From Branchiostoma belcheri (Eukaryota > Chordata > Leptocardii > Amphioxiformes > Branchiostomatidae), in NCBI RefSeq assembly GCF_001625305.1, contig NW_017802436.1, positions 689,251 through 753,250 on the forward strand: 64,000 nucleotides of DNA, in the 5' to 3' direction. The notes beneath the pieces are model-generated. The model made no database searches and was not told where the DNA came from. It saw only the letters and a program-made list of their open reading frames with translations. This document shows positions 44,777 through 55,400 of this stretch, piece by piece (within the stretch, counting starts at the first letter, position 1; every line of letters begins with the position of its first letter). Position numbers and translations under genes: made by a program.

Positions 44777-47670
44777 CTATGTAACCACAGTGGCCGTCTC
44801 CACATCCACATGTTGAGCCAGATGGGTCAGCACATTCCTATACACAACCGGCTCCTTCCCACACACTTTACACCTGTAATTCTCATGGCCCTCCCCTTCG
44901 CTGTGATGCTTCCTCAGTGCCCCCTTGTGTTTTGGCTCATAACTGCAGCCCATGCAGACTACAGGAGTTACACCCAGGTGTAGGTAAGCGATGTGACGTC
45001 GCAGACTTTGGTTGCTTGCTCCCGAGTATTCCTTGCAGTGAGGGCACTTAAATGGTTTAATGCCGGTGTGGGTACGCATGTGGACCACGAGGTTGGACTT
45101 CATGGCGGAGCGGTGACCACATTCCCCGCAGATGAAGGGAAGGTGGCCGGTGTGTTTGGTCATGTGGACCTCCAGGCAGATTTTCTGTACAGCAGTGTAG
45201 TCACACTGGTCACACCTGTAAGGGGAGAAATACTTTTTTCCAGCGTTATGCAATATTGAAGAGTTTCACAATATTGTTTGGCAATTTTGCAATACGCCAA
45301 AAAGCAGTTACTCAAGCAACTGGATATGATTTTGGAAACTGACCGTTTCCAAAATCATATCCAGTTGCTTGAGTAACTGCTTTTTGGCATATCATATTAC
45401 CTGGATGTCTAACCTTCATAGACGCAATTTTGCAATAACTTTGTGCAAATACGTATACACACTGGGCCACACAATTGTGCAATCACTACAGCTGGGGGCT
45501 AGTCCACTGGTAGTGGTGTGTGTTCAACTCCCAATAATTACTCTTTCCCAAATCCTGAGTGCTAAGCAGAGAAAGCAGTATGTACCATTTTTTAAGCCTT
45601 ATGGTATAACTCATCCGGGATCAAACTCACGACCTACCGAATGCAAAGCGAGCACTCTACCCACTTGGCCATTGCACATTAGACATATATTCGAGTATAA
45701 ATAAAGGCATGCACAAACAATCAAACAAACAAACCCCTCACTTGTAAGGGTGTAGCCCTGTGTGGATGCGCATGTGTTTCTCCATCTCAGTCTTCAGGAA
45801 GGAGCGGTACCCACACTCAGCACACAGGAATGGTTTCTCCTTTTTATGACGCGATATGTGAGCAACAAGGCTGCCTGGAGGAATGAGGGAATGAATAAAT
45901 GAATTAGTTTATTATGATCATTATGATCACAGCTAAAGGCTGAATTGCATACTTTCTTAAGATGATATATGACTAACCTATCTTTTGTACAAATTGAACA
46001 TCTTAACCATAAAATCACATTCAATACTGATTTAACAGGGGTAAATTTTGGAACATATAAGCTTGGGTTTACATTACATATTTCGTTGCAAGATCTAACA
46101 GCTACAAAATATTGAATTATGACCAAAGGGAATTAGAAATACAAAAAATATTCTTGGATAAATGGACAATAAGCATCATCATGATTGTGTGTCAATAATA
46201 TTGCAGTGCAAGGAAACCTAACCCTCGGATGACAGGGAACAACAAACGTTAAACCAGATAGTGAGTGAGTGAGTGAGTGAGTGAGTGAGTGAGTGAGTGA
46301 GTGAGTGAGTGAGTGAGTGAGTGAGTGAGTGAGTGAGTGAGTGAGTGAGTATCAGTAAATAATGTATACAACTTGAATCAAGGCTGAAGTGAAGTTACCT
46401 TTAGTCCTGGCGGAGTATTCGCAGGTTGGGCACTTAAAGGGGCGATCGTCCGAGTGCACCTTCAGGTGGTTCCTCAAGACAGACTTTGCCGCAAACGCCT
46501 TCCTGCAGGTCTGACACTTAAAGGGCCTTTCCGAGGAGTGGTGGTACTTAAGATGCATCTTGTACGCAAACTGTCTTGTCGTTGTGTAGCTACACTTCTC
46601 GCAACTCAAGACTGAATCCTGCGAGTGCATCTGGTCATGTTGTTTCATGTTTCCCTTGTGCCAGGTGCTGTACTCGCACAGGGAACAGTGCAGTATGGGG
46701 AGGCTGGGGTGCAGGTCACGGACATGGTCTAACAGCTCCTCCTTGCAGTTTGATGTGAAACTGCAGGAGGGGCAACGCCGAGGCCGGGTGCCAGTTCTCA
46801 ACCCCTTGGTGGTAGATTTCTTCACAGGAGAGATAGTCTGTTTCTGTTCCTATGGGGAAAAAGTTAGATTTTAGATGGTAAGAGTTAGATGTTCAAGGGT
46901 TAGTTGTAACAAGTCTTTCCGTGTAATATAGCCAGCTGCCACAGCACTGCGTGCCTGCAAAGCTGGTGTGTTACACCGAAGGGCAGTTATACCGGCTGCA
47001 GATACTGATACAGATACAAAAAAAGATAATAAATTTAATATTTTCTATCATCATTGATGGTTAGTAAAAGTTAGGGTCTGGTCTACAATTGGAATGAAAA
47101 AAAATATAATTCTTTTTATCTTCTGGGTAAAATTGTTGCAATTGCCCTCACATTACAGATTACTATAGAAAATTTGGGAATGGTTGACATTGTAAGTGCA
47201 AAACTAGTAGTTAATTAGTTAAGAACTAAGTTAGCAGTTTATTTAAATGACAAATTGTGAAGTTAATATTGTATACCTATGCCTAACTGCAGATAAATAA
47301 ATGCCTTATGTTAGATATCTTGAGCACAAGCAACATATGGTATCCTTTACCTACATAGTACATTGTTTTTTCTCCAAACATTTTATACCTATTTTTGTTT
47401 AAATCATATTTATGCAAATTACTTAATGACACATGCAAATTATAGGTATGCAAATCAGCCAACCGTTACCAGCTTTGGCCTACCACTAGCTGGCCGTGAC
47501 GTCATAGCGGTCGCCCGTAAACACGTACTAAAAAGGGGGTGGGGAGGGGGGCGTTACCCTAGTTCACTGTCCATGTAACGTGGGTACAACGTAGTTTTAA
47601 GAACACAGAAGGACCTTTCCTGGTTTCGTAAGCTTCTCCTTACCTTCTTAGTTTGTTTCCGTGTCCTCAT
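44777..47670 (-). CDS. C2H2 zinc-finger protein, 11 fingers (4 exons)
   Basis: Exons 5' to 3': 47644-47670 (MRTRKQTKK), 46399-46849, 45742-45874, 44777-45215. The sum is 1050 bp, 349 residues. Junction phases are 0, 1 and 2, and two introns interrupt fingers in ways that restore perfect C2H2 spacing. Eleven fingers are visible; the last two or three have longer H-x-H spacing. Several have the C-x2-C-x-Y start seen in ZFP64/REST-like poly-finger factors, but I cannot assign an orthologue. The short basic N-terminus may be a nuclear signal. Expected role: sequence-specific DNA binding. Confidence 0.85.
45297..45395. repeat. near-perfect palindrome (foldback) of about 96 bp
   Basis: The arms GCCAAAAAGCAGTTACTCAA and its complement are about 42 bp each, with a short CTGACCG-type centre. 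It belongs to the ACTCAAGCAACTGG family. Intron of the zinc-finger gene. Confidence 0.85.
45535..45675 (-). repeat. tRNA-derived SINE
   Basis: The minus strand reads TGGCCAAGTGGGTAGAGTGC (A box) and GGTCGTGAGTTTGATCCC (B box). The body has GCTTAGCACTCAGGATT. Intron of the zinc-finger gene. Confidence 0.7.
46261..46350. repeat. GTGA tetranucleotide microsatellite
   Basis: About 22 perfect GTGA units, about 50 bp downstream of the exon 2 donor of the zinc-finger gene (minus strand). Confidence 0.97.
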
Positions 47671-47984
47671 TACGACGTCTGGCTCGGAAATTTTCCGTTT
47701 TAGCCGGTAAAACAGACAGCACACCTGTTCAACAAACTATCCGCGAATACGGAAGTGTTCCGTAAGGTCAAAGGGCACAAAGTAACCTGATTACCCTCAT
47801 CATGTGCAAATTATGTCCGCTTGACGAGTTTCGTGGCCAAATATGTCTTAAAAGTATGTACATCGATGGTAACATTTTTGATCGGGCAATCTTTTTTCCA
47901 AAAAATTATCGCAGATTATAATTCATTTGTCATATAGAGCCTAGAGCCCTGGAACGATAAAACTATGTAACAATATTCATACAT

Positions 47985-48194
47985 GAGGGCCTGTATGGGG
48001 GTTTAATAGTGATTGCGAATTACGCACAATTTTCGCCACCGATTACGAATTACGTTAAATTCTCAGAGCTAATTACGACTTAACGCTTTGTGGCTAATGT
48101 ACTATTACGAATTACGTTGATTTTTTGGGAGGCTGCCTACGGATTACAAAAAGGCCTGATTACGCCTTACGAAAAACGGCATGCAGGCCCCCAT
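47985..48194 (+). mobile_element. MITE with GGCCTGCATG ends, copy 1
   Basis: 210 bp, ends GGGCCTGTATGGGG and GCATGCAGGCCCCC. The interior is built from repeats of GATTACGAATTACG and CTTACG. No TTAA is left at this copy. Copy 2 (48960-49169) is in the opposite orientation. Confidence 0.75.
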
Positions 48195-48895
48195 AGTATA
48201 TACATCATTTTATGTACGAGCGATTGTTGTTTTCTGTTTACCACATATACATGCAAATTATTTGAAGGCATATGCAAATCGCCGTGACGTCATTGTGATC
48301 ACTCGTATTCTAAAATCCTTTCAATTGATATTGGACCAAAGAATCCCTATTGATATAATAGGCAATTAGGTGTATAAAAACTCATTTTTACTATCTACAT
48401 GTAGAACTATCGTAGATCAGAACTTGTTGCCACCAAGTGCAGAAGGGCCATCTACATCAGATACATTTTCACAATGCTTACAGCTACTTGCTCATGGAGG
48501 CAAGTTGTTACATGTTCGGTGTAATCATCATAATGAGATGATAGAATTAATATAAATGTGGCGATGATTGGTGACGAACTTAAATTATTTTCTTTAGTTA
48601 TACACGTACCCTAGACAATTACTTACTAATAGGAAAATGAAAAATCAACAGTATTATGGTTGTCTAATTTTTCTACAGCAATTTTTCTACATCATTTTTG
48701 TAAAATCATAATAAGAGCTTATAATAAAACTATTCTACCAAGTACACGAAAACTGATGGATGTTCATGTCCCAAGGTTTTTTATTTTGCACTTAATTTTT
48801 TTATAATTTGCTTGAAAAAAGTCCAGTGCAAAAAAAAACTATAAAAAAGCCTAAAAACACGCCAAAAATAAGCCCAAAACTCTGCATGGAGAGTA
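48195..48895. other. intergenic, no gene seen
   Basis: AT-rich unique sequence between the two MITE copies, with no coding frame of note. A tRNA-like SINE fragment follows at 48896-48957 (CTTGAACCCAGGACCTCA on plus). Confidence 0.5.
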
Positions 48896-48959
48896 GGGTC
48901 GCGTGACAAGTTCGGTGGCATGTCAGGACTTGAACCCAGGACCTCATAGCTTGTCTTAA

Positions 48960-49169
48960 GGGGGCCTGCATGCCCTTTTCCGTAAGGCGTAATCAGGCCT
49001 TTTTAGTCTTCGTAATCTAGGCAGCCTCCCCAAAAATCAACGCAATTCGTAAAAGTACATTAGCCGCAAAGCGTAAAGTCGCAATCAGCTCTGAGACTTA
49101 AACATAATTCGTAATCGGTGGCGAAAACTTTGCGTAATTCGTAATCACAACCCCCATGCAGGCCCTCTC
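48960..49169 (-). mobile_element. MITE with GGCCTGCATG ends, copy 2, TTAA-flanked
   Basis: 210 bp between TTAA 48956-48959 and TTAA 49170-49173. Inverted copy of 47985-48194. TTAA duplication suggests piggyBac-type mobilisation. It ends 12 bp before the E-box cluster of the vWA-ZP gene. Confidence 0.8.
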
Positions 49170-49180
49170 TTAAGGCTACA

Positions 49181-49258
49181 CAGGTGTATCGTGCAGGTGT
49201 GTTCTCGCAGGTGAGACACACCTGTGCAGGCCACGCCCCTAGGTGTTCCCTATAAAAT
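49181..49258 (+). promoter_or_regulatory. TATA promoter with four CAGGTG E-boxes
   Basis: E-boxes at 49181-49186, 49194-49199, 49208-49213 (CAGGTG) and 49219-49224 (CACCTG), a CACGCCCC box at 49232, and TATAAAAT at 49251-49258. The ATG of the vWA-ZP gene is at 49329, so transcription should start near 49280. Confidence 0.7.
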
Positions 49259-49328
49259 CCCGTGCCGTCCCTGGCTCGTCCATTCTTTGTGCGCGGTGTT
49301 CTAAGGAAGGTGTACAGTGCTCTGCAGC

Positions 49329-49401
49329 ATGGCGGGCACCGTGTGGGCCACGTGCGTTCTACTCCTCTGCGTCGGCGTCGCGATAGGCTACCCTTCAAGA
49401 G
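49329..49401 (+). CDS. exon 1: signal peptide
   Basis: 24 complete codons plus one base. M-A-G-T-V-W-A then a hydrophobic core [10 protein letters not shown] and a likely cleavage before Y-P-S-R. The start follows the TATA box by about 70 bp and is the first ATG. Confidence 0.85.
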
Positions 49402-52400
49402 GTGAAAATAATTTTTCGTGACTTTTTCTTCGTGTCTTTTGTGTTTAGGGCAGTTTTGTGTCTCTCTATGCCACCAAAATCTAGCTTTGAGGTTTCGTAG
49501 GTTCATTTATCGTGTCTTTTGTGATTTTTAGTCTGGTTTTGCGCCTGTGTAAGCCAACAAAATGTACGATGACCTTCTTTTTTGCAATGTCGTTTTGGAG
49601 TGTTTCTTGTGCCTTTCAAGCCAACAAAATTACAACTTAAATTCCGTCCGAATCCTTAAAATTGTGCTTAGCTTTAAAATCATTTTAAAGGGGCCAAAAA
49701 CCTGACTTGTGGTCTACTTGCATGAAAACGTTCAAATCTTGTCCTGACACTGGCCAATTTGATACTGTCTTACCCCCACCAAAAGATCTGCTTGGAGATT
49801 ACGAGGAATTTGCCTCTCATCCAGAGGTATCAAGTCTTCCCCGTCGTCGGTATTATGATTTTTTTCCCGACCAGCAAAGCTAGAAACTACATTGACGAGG
49901 ACAAACTCCGTGAAATGGCAAAAGGCTCAACCGGCTGGTATCCTAATCCCAATGCAAAGTTTCACACAACATTCTTGTATTTCTTTTCCCTTCCAGGCAG
50001 CAAAGCTAGAAACTACATCGACGAGGACAAGCTCCGTGAGATGCTGACCCGACTGGTGAAGGCGCGGGACGTGGACCGACTGCTGCACGCGGAAACTGCG
50101 GCACACCTCAGCGAGCGGCGCGACGAGGCATCCGGCGAGGGGTCGGGGGAACCTATCGTGGTGGAATTCCCTGGGGAAGGTAAAACTGAACCACAACTTG
50201 TTCTCAAGTTTAAAAATCTAATAAATTAGCGTGAAAAAATCTATAAATTAGCGTAGTGGAATTTCGTGAAGGTAAATCAGCAATTTTTTTCAAATTTGAA
50301 AAATTTGAAATTACCACGTTGTGTAATTCGGCGAACGGCGCGAGGAGGCATCCGGCGAGGGGTCGGGAGAACCTATCGTCGTGGAATTCCCTGGCGAAGG
50401 TAAATCCGAGCCACAATTTTTTCCCAAATTTAAATATTACAAATTAGCGTGGTGGAATTTCGTGAAGGTAAATCAGCCATGTTTAAAATTTTAGAATTTT
50501 AAAAATTAGCCAACCATGTGGTGTAATTCGGCGAGCGGCGCGAGGAGGCATCCGGCGAGGGGTCGGGGGAACCTATCGTGGTGGAATTCCCTGGCGAAGG
50601 TAAATTCGAGCCACAATTTGTTGTCAAATGTAGAAAAACTAAAAATTAGCTAGCCACGAGCCACAATTTTTCAAATAAAATCTAAATTTGCTAGGCCACC
50701 TGGTGGTAAACCCGAGCCACGATTTTTAAAATTAAAGTCTTGTCAATGGCTCCATTTTTTGAAATTGACTGGTTTAATTGACGCTCTTCATATTTGAATT
50801 TATTTGCATGGCCAAACTGTATGCTTATAACGTGGCTTACAATGATTCAATAATGTACTTGTATCTCCTTGACGAAGTCTTGTTTTTCTTATCCAGTGAA
50901 AGAAGGATCTGGTGAAGGAAGTGGTGCATTCCCAGGACTAGGTAAGTTAAATTCAACATGTCATTTTTACAATATTTTAACACTGTTTTATCTCGACAGT
51001 CACCTTTAACGTTAACAATAACGTGTTAGAATTAAACTGTTGTACCGCAAAGATCTTGCTCCTCGACCACTGACCATGTTAGAAATTGCGTTAAAACTAT
51101 TCAAGAATATTACAGACCTGCAAGTCTACTACATGTTTGACACAATGCAAGTACCTATGTCCTGTCGCAGTCATTGTTATCAGTTGACTAGCGCCAGTTC
51201 GTAGCTGTTTTGCCCCCCGGCAAGGTTTCTCTCCATAGTTCTTTATCGGCCTTCAGTCTTTTCTGTTGACCAGCTGGTCCAACACTGTTGGAGATTGTAA
51301 GAAAAACAACAATGTTTGAAGATTTCGTACAAGAAATTGTTTAAACTATAGAGAATATTACATAACTGAGTCTACATCATGTTTGCCCCGTGCAAGTACC
51401 TTTTGTCTTAGGCTACGAACTGACATTATAGTAAAAAAGACTTTGTCCCTGCAAGGTCTCTCTCCATAGTCATTGATTGGCCTTCATTCTTTTCTTTGAC
51501 CAGCTGGTACAAAACTGTTCGAGGCTGTAGGGAAAAAATGGCTGCCCTTTTTTTCTCAATTGCAACTGGTTACCTGCTTTTCCAAAACCAGTGACAAGTT
51601 TGTTTTTTTGCCTTTCCAGTGAAGGGTTTCTTCGGAACCGAGGGCTCTGGAGAAGGCAGTGGATTCCCCGGAAATGGTGAGCGCCTTCCAAAAAATTGTT
51701 TACAACCCGTTTTATTTAGCATTTGCATGACTGAATATATTCTATACACACGGGATACATAGTAAACGAAGTTTTAAAAATCCTTTTGAAACTGTTCTGA
51801 TTGAGGCTTCTCAGGCTTCACCTGATTGGCCATACTACAGGCTAGCTTTGTCTAAATTCTGTATCTGTATAGCCGGTATAACCGCCCCTCGGCGTGACCA
51901 CCAGCTTCGCAGGCACGCGGCGCGGCGGCAGCTAGCTATATTACACCGAACCACTTGTTACACCTAACCCTTGAACATCTAATTCCATCTATTGATGGAT
52001 TCGTGTATCTCATTGACGCAAAATTGTTTTTCTCCAGTGAAAGAAGGCTCGGGTGGCGAGGGAAGTGGTGAAACTGGCGGGATTGAGGGATTCCCAGGGG
52101 ATGGTAAGTTTATACAAACTTACGTTTCTTCTTCAGTGACCTGACCTAACTGAACCACTATCACCATGGTCACTTCTGTTGGGTTACATCGTGTTGCAAT
52201 TTTATAGTACGAGGTATTTAGACTGCCATACCATATGAATGTATTTTAGTGTAAGAATTTAGAGCAGACCATATGCAAAGATAAACATTATGTATTTGAT
52301 TTTCGAATGTTACTTTTCTAGTTTATTCATCGGTTTGGCTTTTCAACCCTCACATCCAGGGTCATCCAGGGTAATCTAACTAGCAAGTGGCTATTAATTA

Positions 52401-55400
52401 CATAAAGCTTCCCTGATAAGACAAAACATTACAGACACAACAATCTAGTAAAATATTTCCCTTTCCAGTAAGGGGTTATTTCGGCTTTGATCGAGGCTAC
52501 GGCTACTTCGATAAGCCAGTCACTGAAGCAGAGTCCTCGGGAGAAGGCAGTGGATTTCCTGGAGACGGTAAGCATGTTCCTAAAAAGTTTAAAACCTGCA
52601 GCTGCCTTGTTCGTCAGTAAAGACTTCTTTCACACAACCAAGTCAACTTAATGTATGGTTTTGAATTGATAAGACTACGTTTATAACTTGCACATAGGTT
52701 GAATCCATTATTCAAATCGTCTTAATTGTATATCTTCTGGAATATACACCAGGTTTTCACTAAACAACCATAAGATGTTTCTGAAGACATGGTCCAGAGG
52801 AAAATTTACTGTTTGTCTTTTCAGTGAAAGAGGGAGGAGCAGAAGAGGGTAGCGGTGAAGACCAAGAGGACGAGCCTGTTCAGCAGTAAGTTGTTTTTTC
52901 TTATCTTCCTGACATCTCTAATATATTCTAACGGTTCATTGAACGAAACATCAGGTTTTCTTGACATCTCGTTAATCTTGTCAAACATGAATCGAAAGAT
53001 CATTCGTCAACACTCCCATTTTTGTCACCATCTCTCCCTTGCATGTGTCATCATGTTTGGTAGTCTCGTCTATGGTAACCGTTTCTATGGTGACCGTTTC
53101 TATGGTGACCGTTTCCATGGTGACCGTTTCCCTGGTAATGTTGTGCAGGTGCCCGGACGGAGACTTCATCTCTGCCAGCTGGCGGTGTGACGGGACGACG
53201 GACTGTAATGACGGCTCGGACGAGCAGGGCTGCGAAGGTATTAAAAAAACATGTATTTTTTCACATCGTATCTTTTTTTAAGTGCCGTGTTGTTGAGACT
53301 AGCCGTCCACCGCCAACTGTTCCTCCCAATACGCCCCAGACGTTAAAACTGGGAGGATAAATTTAAAGTAAAAGTATGTCCTGCCAATGGCCAAGGATGG
53401 CAGGTCTGTAGTTGTGAAATTTGGACATTTTAGTGTGTCAAGCCATTTGGATCACAGCGGATTGGTACAGTTTTGCAGTTTTGTACCTTTTTCGAATATT
53501 TACTTCTCTTTAATCTTCAGATTACTTGAGGGAGGAGTTTATTCGTTGTATTAGGATTGATCTCATCTGTTAACATGCTACTCAAAGTCGGTGTTTCTTT
53601 GAGGCCTTCTTTTAAACAAGTCTAAACGATCAACAAGTAACTCTCTCGACTGCAGACCATAACACAACGTTTGTACCTCTCGTTCCCAATACATCGTGTG
53701 TCCGTCTCGTCCCCAGAGCTGTGTTCTGGCCTGGGTTACCCCGGGGACCGGGACTGTCGCTGCGCCAGCTGTAAGGCCGACCGTCCGTCACAGAACTGCG
53801 CATGCCCCACCAGCCAGTGTGAGGACGTCCTCCCTGACAAATGTGACCGTAAGTAAAAATGTTCACCTTCTTTTCCTACATTTTGTACATTTTTACTAGG
53901 AAAAATGTTGTATTGTAAGTGTAGTATGTGTATGTACTGCATGCATATGTCACTTGGGATAGAAATCATTAAAAAAACCGTGATTCCATTCTCCCTTGAC
54001 ATGCACATCGTACTCACTAAGATCTGAAATGCACAAATCTCAACGTTTCTCCCCCTCTATCTGCAGAAATGGCCATCCTGGATGTTTTCGATCTATTGCT
54101 TATTACAGCATACATACAAGCGACTAGTATCGGTCCTCATGCTACTTTCCTCCCAACACGCACGACAATCTTACGCCTTTTTCCCTCCATCTGCAGAACT
54201 TCAGATCCTGGCAACTTTGTACCAGTACTTTCGTTACCTGGATGTTTTGGAATGTTACCTTGTAGTACTTTCAGCATATACGTACTTTGTCTACTGGCTT
54301 TTAGAAGCCCATGCCCCTTCTGGCACGACATTGATGCTTTTTTCTCCATCTGCAGAACTGACCATCCTAACCACCCCTCCGTTCGATCCCACTAACGCTG
54401 CCCTGAAGCACCACTACCCCGGTACCGGGACCGGCCGAGTCACCGGCGGCGCCATGCGGGCAGACATGGTGTTCATCACCGACGGATCCGCCAGCATCGG
54501 CACCTTCAACTTCGAGGAGATCAAGAAGTTCATGAGGGAGATGGTCGAGGGACTCACGGTGTCGCCGTCTTCGTTTAGGTGAGTATTTTCATTGTGAAAT
54601 GACTTAAGCTAATTTAGCTTTCTTATTTAACTTTGAACCAACTTCATGGAGTGGAAAATGCAACAAAAACGAAGGTTTCAGAAATGTACATGTGGTAAAT
54701 TTAGCAAATTTAGTCAGTCAAGTTGGTTCAAAGTTAGTAATCGTTTAAGTTCAAGCGAGTGCGAGTGCTGGTCTAAGGACTGACGATCTCGCCGTCTTCG
54801 TTTAGGTCAGTATTTTAAAGCGTAGCCCATTACAGCCCAAGCTATCCCCAAATTCAGTAAAACGTCTAGTTTTTGGCCGTACGTAAAGAAAAGCTTCTCT
54901 ATTCAACTACCAGCTACTATCGTTAAACATTGAGTGTTCAGAAAAGCCCTATATTGGACTACTTGGGAAAGTACGTACGTGACTCGACGGCATAAACGAC
55001 TTGCACAATTTAAACTGTTTAAAAGCTGTTAAAGGCGTCTGGAGTACTTTTTTTGACGAATTTTTTTGTGTACTCTCCAGGGTCGGCGCGATGCAGTTTG
55101 CGTACGAGAACCGGGAGGAGTTCGGGCTGGAGGATCACCATGACAACGCCGGGGTGGACGCCGCCATCTGCGCCATTCCTTATATGGACGGGCCTGGAAC
55201 CTACACCGGGGAGGCCATCTTGTTCGCCAAGGACTTCATGTTCGGTAAGGTCACCACATTTTACCAAATTTTCACCAATCCATTGACTTATTTCGTTATT
55301 TTGTTTTAAGGTGGAACACAATTTAAGTTTGTGCAATGTTGAAATATATCTGCATCCGGTTGCCTTTATTGAAATCAAGTTCAGTAAAATTGTACATGAA

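Noticed and set aside
46261-46350. CRISPR-like or regulatory array
   Set aside because: Simple GTGA microsatellite in a eukaryotic intron; no spacers.
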